Positions 15,351 to 23,990 of a stretch of 64,000 nt of DNA are shown piece after piece. Position 1 is the first letter of the stretch. Every line of letters starts with the position of its first letter. This stretch comes from an uncultured Acetobacteraceae bacterium. GTDB taxonomy: Bacteria; Pseudomonadota; Alphaproteobacteria; Acetobacterales; Acetobacteraceae. The stretch covers positions 1 to 64,000 of the forward strand of contig CAIXEA010000091.1 in the NCBI GenBank assembly GCA_903918315.1, given 5' to 3'. The notes under the pieces are model-generated. The model had not been told where the DNA came from and did not search any database. It saw only the letters and a list, made by a program, of their open reading frames with translations. The position numbers and the translations under genes were made by a program.

Positions 15351-17540
15351 TCACTTTGGATCGTCAACGAGTGGGCTCGAATTCACCGTCATGCCCTCAT
15401 CCAGGGTTGCCCGCGGCAAAATAGGGGATGTTTTGGCCCGGGGGGGCGGCGGCCCGGGTACCCAGGGCCGGCTGCCCCGCGCGGACCGATCGGTCAGGAT
15501 GTCCGCGCCCGCATCGGTCAGCCAGATCGCCACGGCGCCCTCCCTCCAGACGGTGAAGCGGTCCACCACCCGCGGCCAGGGGCGTGGACAGAGGCCGCGG
15601 GCGGGTTCGGCGGATACCACGACGTCAATACCCTGGCATTCCGCTGGCTTCGCGGGCCCGGTCACCAACAAGGCCGCGCGATGCAAGCCTCCGGGATTCA
15701 GCCGGCAGGCGTCGGCCTCGCAGGACACGGCATCGGCGGATGGCCCGGGGGGAAAGGGCAGAACCGGCACGTTGCCCCAGTATTGCACCCAGGCGTCGCG
15801 CACGAACCGCGATCCCCCCTGATTTTGCTGCAGGTAAATGGCTGATTGGGCCCGAAATCCGATCAGCCGTGCGTCGGCGGAAACCAGGATGTCGGGCGGG
15901 CGCACCAGCGCCGGCGATGCCAGCCCTAGCCCGATCAGCACAATCCCCCCCAGCCGAACCCGGCTGCGCCAGAGGCCCAGCCATGCCAGCCCGAGCGACA
16001 CGGTCATGAGACCCCAGGCCGGACTATGCGGCACGTCGAACGTGGCATAAGGCCAGGCGGAGACAGTTTGACCGACCCAGATCACCGCCTGGGCCCCCCA
16101 ACCCATGGGGATCAGCGCCAGCCAATCCAGCCCGAACGGCATCAGCAGAAGCGCGATCAGGCCTGCCGGCATGACCCAGACAGCCGTAAGCGGCACCGCG
16201 ACCATGTTCGCGACCACGAACCAGGTTTGGATATGCCCAAAGTGATAGGCGCCGTAGGGAGCGGAGGCGGTCCCCGCCAGGGCGCTCGTCAGGGCCAGAG
16301 CCACGACATGCGACGCGACCCGGCGCGGCCAGCTTTTGCCGTGCAGGGACCTCAACCAGGGGCGCATGACCTCATATCCGGCGATCAGCGCCAGCACGGC
16401 GGAGAAACTCATCTGGAATGAAACCCCGGGAACCTCCCAAGGTTCCGCCAGCATCAGCCCCACACCGGCGAGGCCCAGGGCCCGCAGCGACACCACCCGG
16501 CGGCCCGTCACGATCCCGATCGTGACCAGACAGGCCATCAGGAAACTGCGAACGATCGGGACATGCATGCCCGTCAGCAGCATGTAACCGCCGCCGGCCA
16601 GCAAAGCGGTGCAGGCGGCGATGGCCTTCGTCGGCCAGAACAGACTGGCGCGCGTGGAGCAGGCGAGGATCAGGCGGGCCAGACCCATCGTGTAGCCCAT
16701 CACGATCCCGATATGCAGGCCAGCGACCGCCAACAGATGGGCGAGGCCGGAATCGCGGAATGCCGCGTGCTCCGCGGCCGGGATGCTGCTCTGGCCGCCG
16801 GTCATCAGGGTGACGCAAATGGTGCCGGCGGCACCGGGGATGGCGTCGGTGATGTGGCGGGCCACGGTTTCCCGCAGGCGTTGCAAGGCCGCAGCCGGGG
16901 CACTGGGGACGGCCTGTGCCAGGCTTTCGATCGGCCCGATCGCGTATCCAGACGCGCCGAGCCCGGTGAAAAATGCGTCGCGCTGCAGATCCCATGCCCC
17001 CGGATAGGCGGGCGCCGCCGGCGGGCGGATCAGCGCGCGCACGCGCAGCCTGTCCCCGGTCGCGGCGGGGAGCGTGTCGCCCTTTCGCAGCCGGACCCGG
17101 ATGGCCCGCTGCCGGGGGGAGGGCGCATCATCGAGCCATGCCGGTTCGAAAGTGATCCGGCGGCCTTCGGGCAGCACCTCCACGCTCCGCACGATGCCGG
17201 TGATGATCGTGGCGCGTGTCGGCAGGTCGCTTTCCATCGGCGCGGCCCGGATTGTCGCGAATTGACCCGCGGTGAATCCCAGGGCGGCGAACAAAGCGGG
17301 CGCCCATAGCACCCGTGCCGCCGGCAGCCCGAGCCACCCGACCGTTGTAACGCTCGCGAATGTGAGCCCCAGCCAAAGCGGGGGTTCGGCGCGCAGCGCG
17401 AAATACCCCAGCACACCGCAGCCCATGAAGACTGGCAGCCAGAGCGGGAAACGCTCACTGTCCTGATCGAGAAACCGCGCCCAGGATGCGGCGATCACAC
17501 CGGGCGGCGCGGCGTCGATGGTAGAACGCCAGGGCGGCAA
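15351..17540 (-). CDS. comEC: ComEC/Rec2-family DNA uptake membrane protein
   Basis: Up to 729 residues. The N-terminal part holds two or three hydrophobic helices and a DUF4131 OB-like segment (TGIVRSVEVLPEGRRITF, VRLRKGDTLPAATGDRLRV). The competence domain follows with the motif HLLAVAGLHIGIVMG and many membrane helices (LTGMHVPIVRSFLMA, FQMSFSAVLALIAGYE). ComEC forms the inner-membrane channel for single-stranded DNA. The C-terminal 200 residues keep part of the expected beta-lactamase-like region but show no HxHxDH metal motif. The start is unsure: TTG 17540 and GTG 17498 both lack good ribosome sites and both overlap the 3' end of the PEP-CTERM gene. Confidence 0.88.
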   Translation of the reverse strand: MPPWRSTIDAAPPGVIAASWARFLDQDSERFPLWLPVFMGCGVLGYFALRAEPPLWLGLTFASVTTVGWLGLPAARVLWAPALFAALGFTAGQFATIRAAPMESDLPTRATIITGIVRSVEVLPEGRRITFEPAWLDDAPSPRQRAIRVRLRKGDTLPAATGDRLRVRALIRPPAAPAYPGAWDLQRDAFFTGLGASGYAIGPIESLAQAVPSAPAAALQRLRETVARHITDAIPGAAGTICVTLMTGGQSSIPAAEHAAFRDSGLAHLLAVAGLHIGIVMGYTMGLARLILACSTRASLFWPTKAIAACTALLAGGGYMLLTGMHVPIVRSFLMACLVTIGIVTGRRVVSLRALGLAGVGLMLAEPWEVPGVSFQMSFSAVLALIAGYEVMRPWLRSLHGKSWPRRVASHVVALALTSALAGTASAPYGAYHFGHIQTWFVVANMVAVPLTAVWVMPAGLIALLLMPFGLDWLALIPMGWGAQAVIWVGQTVSAWPYATFDVPHSPAWGLMTVSLGLAWLGLWRSRVRLGGIVLIGLGLASPALVRPPDILVSADARLIGFRAQSAIYLQQNQGGSRFVRDAWVQYWGNVPVLPFPPGPSADAVSCEADACRLNPGGLHRAALLVTGPAKPAECQGIDVVVSAEPARGLCPRPWPRVVDRFTVWREGAVAIWLTDAGADILTDRSARGSRPWVPGPPPPRAKTSPILPRATLDEGMTVNSSPLVDDPK

Positions 17541-18147
17541 GGCCGAACAGCCCGGCCGTGGAGGGCTCAGCGACCTGGCCTTGAAAGATGAAGTGCCCGT
17601 TGGCCTGGGTCAGGGCGAAGGCCGGGCCAGTGTCGAAGCCCCAGGGGTCCCCCCCTTGCAGCACAAAGCTGTCGCTGGTCAGGCCAAACCCATCGGTCCT
17701 TGAGACCCCGGAGTGGATATCGCCGTCATTGACCGAGAGTAGAACGGGGACACCGTCGAAGGTTCCATCCATCGTGATGCCGATGCCGGGACGGAGCCAG
17801 TAGGCCGGGCCATTGAAGCCCCCGACCGCGGCGGAATTATCGGGCATGGCGATGGAGACGCTGTCGCCCGGGGACAGCACCAATCCGCTCGCGGAGAATG
17901 ACAGGTCACCGGCGAAGGCGGACACCGCGGATGTCGCGATCGTGCCAATGAAGGTCGCGGCGCCGCTATTTTGAATATTCACGTATCCGGTACCAGGTTC
18001 GGTAAAAGCCTGATCGATTCTATTTCCAAACGGATCGGCTGTCGCGAACGCCGTCGTAATCGTAATGGCATAACCCATGGGCTCGGCCGTCGCCGATTGG
18101 CTGGCCAGTGGCAGGAGGATAGTGGCGATGAGAAGGAGCGTGCGCAT
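17455..18147 (-). CDS. PEP-CTERM sorting-domain protein
   Basis: 230 residues with a signal peptide (MRTLLLIATILLPLASQSATA) and a beta-rich central region of unknown function (FGNRIDQAFTEPGTGYVNIQNSG; LVLSPGDSVSIAMPDNSA). The C-terminus reads VAEPSTAGLFGLAALAFYHRRR, the Pro-Glu-Pro-like motif, hydrophobic helix and basic cluster of PEP-CTERM proteins, which are cut and sorted by exosortase. Here Ala-Glu-Pro replaces Pro-Glu-Pro. An unusual extra 17 residues follow the basic cluster and overlap the start of comEC. No exosortase is in the window. The last part of the gene may have lost its original stop. Confidence 0.75.
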   Translation of the reverse strand: MRTLLLIATILLPLASQSATAEPMGYAITITTAFATADPFGNRIDQAFTEPGTGYVNIQNSGAATFIGTIATSAVSAFAGDLSFSASGLVLSPGDSVSIAMPDNSAAVGGFNGPAYWLRPGIGITMDGTFDGVPVLLSVNDGDIHSGVSRTDGFGLTSDSFVLQGGDPWGFDTGPAFALTQANGHFIFQGQVAEPSTAGLFGLAALAFYHRRRAARCDRRILGAVSRSGQ

Positions 18148-18218
18148 GCCCTGGGATGTACCAGGGTAAAGTTAATAAACCCTTAACGCGGGGACATTAT
18201 TTTTTAAGAGGGACAGAG

Positions 18219-18253
18219 CCCATCGTCCTCGGCGCCAAGCCGGGGACGATGGG
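18219..18253 (-). terminator. long hairpin behind the ABC importer operon
   Basis: CCCATCGTCC (18219-18228) pairs perfectly with GGACGATGGG (18244-18253), and the stem continues inward through CGGC/GCCG after one G-T pair, about 15 pairs with a five-base loop. It lies 20 bases after the ugpC-like stop. On the minus strand no U-run follows, only CTCTGTCCCTCT, so termination or 3'-end protection without a classical U-tract is the likely role. Confidence 0.65.
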
Positions 18254-18272
18254 AGTGCGCTGTTGCCGCCGA

Positions 18273-19376
18273 TCAGACGACCTTGCCGCTGTCCTTTTCC
18301 ATGATGTGCATCTGGTTCATGTCGGCCGTGAGGGCGAGCATCTCCTCCGGCGCGGCATGGGTCGCGGGGTCGATTCGGGCGCAGACCGGAGCGCCGTCGA
18401 CGAAGAAGTGGACCATCGTCTCCATGCCCATCGGTTCGACAACATCGACCAGCAGTTCGACCGGCTCGAATCCGGCTTTGCCGACTTCCCGGCGTTCCAC
18501 CAGATGCTCGGGGCGAATGCCGAAGACCATCTCCTTGTTCTTGAACGGGGCATAGCGCGCGGTGCGGGCGGCTGGGATGGGGATGCTCAGGGCGGAGCCG
18601 ACGCGGACGAGCAAGCCGCCGCCGCCAGCTTCCTCGATCCGGCAGGGCAGGAAGTTCATGGCCGGGGAGCCGATGAAGCCTGCGACGAAGCGGCTGGTGG
18701 GGTTGTGGTAGAGTTCCTGCGGGGTGCCGACCTGCTCGATGATGCCATGGTTCATGACGACGACGCGGTCCGCCAGGGTCATGGCTTCGATCTGGTCATG
18801 GGTCACGTAGACGGTGGTCGTCTTGACCGTCTGGTGTACCTTCTTGATCTCGGTGCGCATCTGCACGCGCAGCTTGGCGTCCAGGTTCGACAGCGGCTCA
18901 TCGAACAGGAACACCTTGGGGTTGCGCACGATGGCCCGGCCCATGGCGACGCGCTGGCGCTGACCGCCGGACAGAGCGCGCGGCTTACGCTCCAACAACA
19001 TGCCGATATCGAGGATGCGGGCGGCCTCATCGACCCGGCGCTTGATCTCGTCCTTGGGGAATTTCCGCAGCTTGAGACCGAAGGCCATGTTGTCGAACAC
19101 GCTCATGTGCGGATAGAGCGCGTAGTTTTGGAACACCATCGCGATGTCGCGATCGCGCGGGGGGACGTCGTTGACGACATCGCCACCGATCCAGATCTCC
19201 CCGCCGGTGATTTCTTCGAGTCCGGCGATCATGCGCAGCGTGGTGGATTTGCCGCAGCCGGACGGCCCGACCAGCACGACGAATTCATGATCTGCGATTT
19301 CCAGGTCGATGCCTTTCACCGCTTGCACGCCACCATCGTATTCCTTGACGACCTTACGGACGGACACTTCAGCCAT
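18273..19376 (-). CDS. sugar-type ABC importer ATPase (UgpC/MalK family)
   Basis: 367 residues. Walker [10 protein letters not shown] at 37-45, Q-loop VFQNYALYP at 81-89, signature LSGGQRQ at 135-141, Walker B VFLFDE at 155-160, switch histidine in VTHDQIEAM. The C-terminal 130 residues form the OB/TOBE regulatory domain typical of MalK, UgpC and MsmK ATPases ([22 protein letters not shown]). It energises the two permeases encoded just upstream. It is the last gene of the operon, 39 bases after the MalG-like stop, with GAGGGAAACG as ribosome site region. UgpC-like proteins often serve several sugar importers, so it does not reveal the substrate. Confidence 0.92.
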   Translation of the reverse strand: MAEVSVRKVVKEYDGGVQAVKGIDLEIADHEFVVLVGPSGCGKSTTLRMIAGLEEITGGEIWIGGDVVNDVPPRDRDIAMVFQNYALYPHMSVFDNMAFGLKLRKFPKDEIKRRVDEAARILDIGMLLERKPRALSGGQRQRVAMGRAIVRNPKVFLFDEPLSNLDAKLRVQMRTEIKKVHQTVKTTTVYVTHDQIEAMTLADRVVVMNHGIIEQVGTPQELYHNPTSRFVAGFIGSPAMNFLPCRIEEAGGGGLLVRVGSALSIPIPAARTARYAPFKNKEMVFGIRPEHLVERREVGKAGFEPVELLVDVVEPMGMETMVHFFVDGAPVCARIDPATHAAPEEMLALTADMNQMHIMEKDSGKVV

Positions 19377-19415
19377 GGTGTTTCGTTTCCCTCGGTTCGA
19401 ATTGTTGCGGCTGGA

Positions 19416-20285
19416 TCAGCCTTTGGTGGCGCCCGCGGTCAGACCCGCGACATAGTAGTCCATCAGAAATGCGTAGATCACGATCGGCGGCAGCGATGCC
19501 AACAGGCAGGCCGCCATGATCTTACCCCACTGGAACACGTCGCCGCGGATGAGGTCGGAGATGATGCCGACCGTCAGAACCATCTGGTTGGACGTATACA
19601 GGTACGCCAGCGGATAGAGGAACGCACCCCATGCGACAGTGAAGGCGAAGATGGTCGCCGCGATGATGCCGGGCATCGCCACGGGGATGAAGATCTTCGT
19701 CAGGATCTGCAGATAATTGGCGCCGTCGATCAACGCGGCCTCATCCAGTTCCTTGGGGATCGAGCTGAAATAGCCGATCATGATCCAGGTGCAGAATGGG
19801 ACCGCGAGGGTGGGATAGAGCAGGATCAGACACCAGACGCTGTTGATCAGCCCCAGCGATCCGACGATCTGGAACAGCGGGATGAACAGCAGCGACGGCG
19901 GCACGAGGTAGGTGAGGAACACCCCGGTGGAGAGCACACCGCTGCCCCAGAAGCCCATGCGCGACAGGCTGAACGCAGCCAGCACCGAGATCACCATGCT
20001 GACCACCACCGTCACGGCGGTGATCATCACCGAATTCAGGTAGTAGGTCTGAAAGTTGGAATAGGTGATCAGGTACCAGAAATTCTCCAGCGAGGGATGC
20101 TTCACCATCCAGGGGCTGCCGTCCTGCGCCGAAATTTCAGCGGAGGACTTCAGGCTGGTGATGATCGTGTAGAACGGTGGCACCAGGAAGATGATCACGA
20201 AGACCGCGAGGGCGGCGTAGCTGCCCCAGAGGGCCCACATACGCTGGCGATGGAGGCTGTTTGTGCCGTGCGTGGTCGCGCTCAT
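19416..20285 (-). CDS. carbohydrate ABC importer permease, MalG-like
   Basis: 289 residues with six predicted membrane helices, the first at about 17-37 (SYAALAVFVIIFLVPPFYTII). The EAA loop that docks to the ATPase reads EAALIDGANYLQILTKIFIPVAMPGI at about 178-203, the form seen in CUT1-family MalG/UgpE permeases. It overlaps the upstream permease stop by four bases, so the two permeases are translationally coupled and presumably made in equal amounts. The transported sugar is unknown. Confidence 0.92.
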   Translation of the reverse strand: MSATTHGTNSLHRQRMWALWGSYAALAVFVIIFLVPPFYTIITSLKSSAEISAQDGSPWMVKHPSLENFWYLITYSNFQTYYLNSVMITAVTVVVSMVISVLAAFSLSRMGFWGSGVLSTGVFLTYLVPPSLLFIPLFQIVGSLGLINSVWCLILLYPTLAVPFCTWIMIGYFSSIPKELDEAALIDGANYLQILTKIFIPVAMPGIIAATIFAFTVAWGAFLYPLAYLYTSNQMVLTVGIISDLIRGDVFQWGKIMAACLLASLPPIVIYAFLMDYYVAGLTAGATKG

Positions 20286-21229
20286 GTCGCGATCTCCTTG
20301 GTGCGCTGGGTCACGCCGCGCAGCACGAAGAATGCCGCGAAGGCCAGGATGGGGAACATGAACAGGCTGTCGGCGGCGCCCAGCGGGATATCGCCGGACT
20401 GGATGCCCACCTGGAAGGCGTAGGTGGCGAACACATGGGTCATGTCCTGCGGCCCGCCGCCGGTCAGAATGCGAACGATATCGAAGTCGGCGAAGGTCAC
20501 GATCAGGCTGAACAGCACGGTGATGGAGATGATGTTGCGCATCATGGGCAGCGTCACGAAGAACAGCTTCTGTACCGCGTTGGCGCCATCGATGGCGGCG
20601 GCCTCATACAGCTGCTCCGGCACGGATTTCAGCGCGGCGAGATACATGATCATGAAGAACGGCGTGCCGAACCAGACATTGACGGTGATGGTGCAGATAC
20701 GCGCGATCCAGCCAACGCCGAGCCAGGGGACGTTTTCCAGTCCGAACTGGTTCAGGATCCAGTTGAACGCGGAATAAGACGGGTCGAACATCCACCACCA
20801 GGTCAAAGTGGACAGAGCCAGGGGAATCACCCAGGGTACCAGCAACAGGCCGCGCCAGATCTTCTGGTTGCCGCCGGGAATATTGTGCATGAGATGGGCG
20901 AGGATGAAGCCCAGGATCGCCTTGAGCACCACGGCGGTGACGGCGAACAGACAGCTTTGGAAGATCACCAATTGGAAGGTGTGGCGCTTGAGCAGGAATG
21001 CGAAGTTTCCGAAGCCGACGAAGGTCGTCATCTTCTTGTTCAGCATGCTCAGGTAGATCGCGTAGAAGGCCGGATAGATCACGAATCCGGCGATCAGCGC
21101 GATCAGCGGCAGGCACAACAGGAACGCGACCGTCGATCTCCGTTGCAGAAAGCGCTGCATCATGCCCATCGGCACCCTACCGGCGCCAGGCGACGTCATG
21201 GTCGCCGCGATGCCTGAACCATCTGCCAT
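20282..21229 (-). CDS. carbohydrate ABC importer permease, MalF-like
   Basis: 315 residues of the CUT1 MalF/UgpA type: six membrane helices starting with AFLLCLPLIALIAGFVIYPAFY, and an EAA loop YEAAAIDGANAVQKLFFVTLPMMRN in the C-terminal third. The frame could start as far out as 21355, but ATG 21229 is chosen because GGGAGGT lies at the right distance before it and because the hairpin at 21326-21361 would otherwise be coding. Partner of the MalG-like permease that overlaps its end. Confidence 0.92.
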   Translation of the reverse strand: MADGSGIAATMTSPGAGRVPMGMMQRFLQRRSTVAFLLCLPLIALIAGFVIYPAFYAIYLSMLNKKMTTFVGFGNFAFLLKRHTFQLVIFQSCLFAVTAVVLKAILGFILAHLMHNIPGGNQKIWRGLLLVPWVIPLALSTLTWWWMFDPSYSAFNWILNQFGLENVPWLGVGWIARICTITVNVWFGTPFFMIMYLAALKSVPEQLYEAAAIDGANAVQKLFFVTLPMMRNIISITVLFSLIVTFADFDIVRILTGGGPQDMTHVFATYAFQVGIQSGDIPLGAADSLFMFPILAFAAFFVLRGVTQRTKEIAT

Positions 21230-21325
21230 CGATACCTCCCTCTCCCGGACAAAGCCGGCGACGAGCCCGTGTCGCGGCTCTGTGTGTCCGGTTTCACCGG
21301 ATTGATTTATGAAGCCCCCGGCCGA

Positions 21326-21361
21326 ATCGGGTTGGCGCGGGCTTGCCCACGCCAACCCGAT
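21326..21361 (-). promoter_or_regulatory. strong intercistronic hairpin between binding protein and permease genes
   Basis: ATCGGGTTGGCG (21326-21337) is perfectly complementary to CGCCAACCCGAT (21350-21361), a 12-bp stem that can be extended by GGG/CCC inside the loop. It begins nine bases after the binding-protein stop and ends about 100 bases before the permease start. In sugar importer operons such hairpins protect the upstream message and keep the binding protein in excess over the membrane subunits; that role is inferred. Confidence 0.7.
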
Positions 21362-21369
21362 CGGAGGAA

Positions 21370-22719
21370 TTACCGCGTGAAGCCGTCGAGCTCGTCCTGC
21401 GTCCAGGCGATCACCTGCGGGATCGTCTGACCGTCGCGCAGGCGCGCCAGCATCTGGTTATGGATGCCGCGGTTGTAGATCTGCACGGCGACTTCCGGCG
21501 GCGCTTCGGACGCGGTCAGCGACGGGATTTGACCGGCGGCGGCGCGGATCGGGTAGTTGTAGACGGTGCCGACGGGCGGGCCGACTTCTTCCCAGATCTT
21601 GAAGTCCGTCAGTTTGGCATAAGGCGGCAGGTCGTAGCCGGAGCTGGCGATGTCGCGCTCTTCGATCAGCGGGCGCTGCATCAGATGTTCCAGCAGTTCC
21701 TTCGCAGCGGTCTTGTTCTTGCTGAAGTTATAGGTGCTCCAGAAGAAGGTCTGCGTCGGGACGTAGCGGCCCTTGGGGCCTTTGGGCGCCGGGAAGGTCC
21801 AGCAATCGGACGCGACCGCGATGTTGTCACGCTTGGCCACGGCCCAGGCGGAGGGCGGGTTGAAGATCAGCGCCGATTTACCGGAAATCAAAGCGCGGTT
21901 ATTCGAAGCATCGTCGAAGCTGACGGCATCGGCCGGATAGAATTTCAGCAGCTTCTTCATGTATTCGAGGCAGGCCATCGTGCCGTCGGACTTCAGCAGC
22001 GACTTGCCGTTCGCATCGACCAGGCCGGCGCCGAAGGACGCGAAAATCGCCCCATGCAGGTCGGTCGCGTCGGAGTTCGTCTGCCCGCCGCCGAGACCCA
22101 GCGAGAAGGTCAGGTTATCCTTCTGCGCGGCTTCGGCGTATTTCAGGAAATTTTCCCAGGTCCAGGCGTCCTGCAGGGCGTTGGTCTCGTCCTTAATCGG
22201 ATACATCGCCTGCAGGTCGAGACCCTGCTTCTTGAACCATTCGATGCGCGCGCAAGCCGGCTTGGTCTGGGTGCCGCTGCTGGAAGGAACGCCGATCCAG
22301 TGGCCCTTGGACTTGCCGAGATAGGCGGCGGTGGCGGTGGGGGAGCCGTGCTGGGTGGTCAGCTTCCCGACCAGATCATCCACGGGTTCCAGATGTTCGG
22401 CGTAGTTCACCGCGTCCCAGTTCACCAGGGTCATGATGTCATGACCGGCCTTGGCCTGCGTTTCCGCGGCCGGGGTCAGCGCCAGCTTGCCACCGGAACT
22501 GGTGATGAAGTCGGCCGTCACCTCGACCTTGTTCTTCTCCGCCCAGGCGTTGACATGCTTCTGCATCACGTCGTTGCAGCCGGGCACCCAATGGTCCCAG
22601 AACCCGATGCTCAGCTTGCCAGCAGCGCCAGCCGTACGAATATGGACCAGTGGCAACGCGGCGCTGGCGGCGGCGAGCTTGAGAGCGGAGCGGCGGGTTG
22701 TCTTAAGGTTGTTTTTCAC
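21370..22719 (-). CDS. extracellular sugar-binding protein of the ABC importer
   Basis: 449 residues of solute-binding protein family 1. The N-terminus has a twin-arginine-like signal (TTRRSALKLAAASAALPL). Mature-protein features fit family 1: SIGFWDHWVPGCNDVMQ, AGHDIMTLVNWDAV, FKKQGLDLQAMYPIKDETN, and ALISGKSALIFNPPSAW. The start is GTG at 22719, preceded by GGGAAGG at seven bases. It is the first gene of the operon SBP-permease-permease-ATPase. No regulator or catabolic gene is attached on the downstream side, so the ligand cannot be named; the Gfo/Idh/MocA oxidoreductase 150 bases upstream on the same strand hints at a sugar or polyol. Confidence 0.9.
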   Translation of the reverse strand: MKNNLKTTRRSALKLAAASAALPLVHIRTAGAAGKLSIGFWDHWVPGCNDVMQKHVNAWAEKNKVEVTADFITSSGGKLALTPAAETQAKAGHDIMTLVNWDAVNYAEHLEPVDDLVGKLTTQHGSPTATAAYLGKSKGHWIGVPSSSGTQTKPACARIEWFKKQGLDLQAMYPIKDETNALQDAWTWENFLKYAEAAQKDNLTFSLGLGGGQTNSDATDLHGAIFASFGAGLVDANGKSLLKSDGTMACLEYMKKLLKFYPADAVSFDDASNNRALISGKSALIFNPPSAWAVAKRDNIAVASDCWTFPAPKGPKGRYVPTQTFFWSTYNFSKNKTAAKELLEHLMQRPLIEERDIASSGYDLPPYAKLTDFKIWEEVGPPVGTVYNYPIRAAAGQIPSLTASEAPPEVAVQIYNRGIHNQMLARLRDGQTIPQVIAWTQDELDGFTR

Positions 22720-22753
22720 GATGTACCTTCCCTGTGACCAAGCCGATGGAGCG

Positions 22754-22787
22754 TCAGGGTTGAAGTCCCTGATTCACTCGGCTGAAT
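22754..22787 (-). promoter_or_regulatory. two inverted repeats before the ABC importer operon
   Basis: The spacer between the oxidoreductase stop and the binding-protein start holds TCAGGG-N7-CCCTGA (22754-22772) abutting ATTCA-N6-TGAAT (22772-22787), 35 to 68 bases before the GTG. The first could be a leader hairpin or an operator half, the second is operator-like. No matching regulator gene is nearby. Confidence 0.35.
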
Positions 22788-22869
22788 ACCCATACTCTTA
22801 GGGAAGTCGCGGACCGCTCGCAACAACAGGATCGCGCTATTTGAGGGGGCCGATCCGGCGGGGACCGAA

Positions 22870-23892
22870 TTATCGCGCGATACCCCCCGCGAACGCTCCT
22901 GGGCTGTCACCTGGGATGATCAATCCAGAGGCTGTCAGCTTCGCCTTGGCATCGGCCATGGCCGTACCGACCGCGAGCGCCGCCGCCAGCGCCCGGCGTC
23001 CGGCCGGCGCACCCACCATCACCGGCGCGCCGTCCAACACCGAGGCCACGAAGGCCAGGTGTTCGGCGGCCAGCGAATCGTGATCATCCCAGTTGATCTC
23101 TTGCGTCGCGAAACCCGTGAGGCCTGGCACGGGCTGGCCCGGGCCATGGCCCACGACCGTGAGTTTGCGGGCCGCGAAATCAACACCAAGGTAAGTATGC
23201 TGCGCGAAAATCCGCATACGGCGTTCGGTGCGGGGGGAAATGCGGCTGGCGGTGATCGTGGCGACAGCGCCGTTCGTGAACCGAATGCGGGCGTTCGCGA
23301 TGTCCTCATGCTCACTGGCGACAGCGGCGCCTACGGCATCGACGCTTTCAATCCCGCTATCGACCAAGGCCAGAATCAGGTCCAGATCGTGGATCATCAG
23401 GTCGAGGATGACTGAAACATCGGTCCCGCGCGGCTTGAAGGGGGCGATGCGGGTTGCCTCGATATACAACGGCGGTCCGGTGCGGGCCGCGACGGCCTGA
23501 TAGGCGGCCGAGTAGCGTTCAAGGTGCCCGACCTGCAGCACAAGCCCGCCTTCCACCGCCAGGGCCGCCAGCTCATCCGCCTGTTCCAGTGTCGCCGCGA
23601 TCGGTTTTTCCACCAGGACATGCTTGCCGGCCCGCAGCGCGGCGGCCGCGATCGCGTGATGGGTGTCGGCCGGGGTGGCGACGATCAGCGCATCGCACTG
23701 CGCCAGCAGGTCCTCGAACGGCATATGGGTCGTGCCGGCTTCCCAGGCGATCGTCTGGGCGCGCTCTTCATCGCGGTCATGGATGCCGACGAGGACCGCG
23801 CGTTCGGCGGCAGCGACCTTGAGGGCATGGTAACGGCCGAAATGGCCGGCACCGGCAATGCCGATGCGCAAAGGTGAGGGGGGGCGGGACAT
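22870..23892 (-). CDS. Gfo/Idh/MocA-family NAD(P)-dependent oxidoreductase
   Basis: 340 residues. The Rossmann loop reads GIAGAGHFGRYHA (11-23), the family motif EKPIA is at 95-99 with the catalytic-region Lys96, and the middle has HDLDLILALV, which places the conserved Asp-His region. The C-terminal domain is the usual open beta-sheet (GAVATITASRIS). Members oxidise or reduce hydroxyls on sugars, inositols or UDP-sugars. The gene lies between a CgeB-like glycosyltransferase and the sugar importer, so either sugar-nucleotide modification or catabolism of an imported sugar is possible. Confidence 0.85.
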   Translation of the reverse strand: MSRPPSPLRIGIAGAGHFGRYHALKVAAAERAVLVGIHDRDEERAQTIAWEAGTTHMPFEDLLAQCDALIVATPADTHHAIAAAALRAGKHVLVEKPIAATLEQADELAALAVEGGLVLQVGHLERYSAAYQAVAARTGPPLYIEATRIAPFKPRGTDVSVILDLMIHDLDLILALVDSGIESVDAVGAAVASEHEDIANARIRFTNGAVATITASRISPRTERRMRIFAQHTYLGVDFAARKLTVVGHGPGQPVPGLTGFATQEINWDDHDSLAAEHLAFVASVLDGAPVMVGAPAGRRALAAALAVGTAMADAKAKLTASGLIIPGDSPGAFAGGIAR

Positions 23893-23990
23893 TGTTGGAC
23901 TCGGCTATTGTGGGCCGATCCTACCCCGAACCAGCCCTGGTTGGCAGCCCCCGCACGGATGCCCGGCGTCAGGCCGGCTTGATGGTCCGC

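Noticed and set aside
15440-15470. G- and C-rich low-complexity stretch near the comEC end as a regulatory site
   Set aside because: It codes for the proline-rich C-terminal tail of ComEC, which explains the composition.
18156-20423. A 755-codon open frame on the plus strand across the ABC importer ATPase and permease genes
   Set aside because: It is antisense to two well-conserved genes, is rich in His, Asp, Gly and Gln as expected for antisense of GC-rich coding DNA, and has no recognisable domain.
21343-22737. A 464-codon frame on the plus strand opposite the binding-protein gene
   Set aside because: Antisense to the complete binding protein with signal peptide and ribosome site; no family features.
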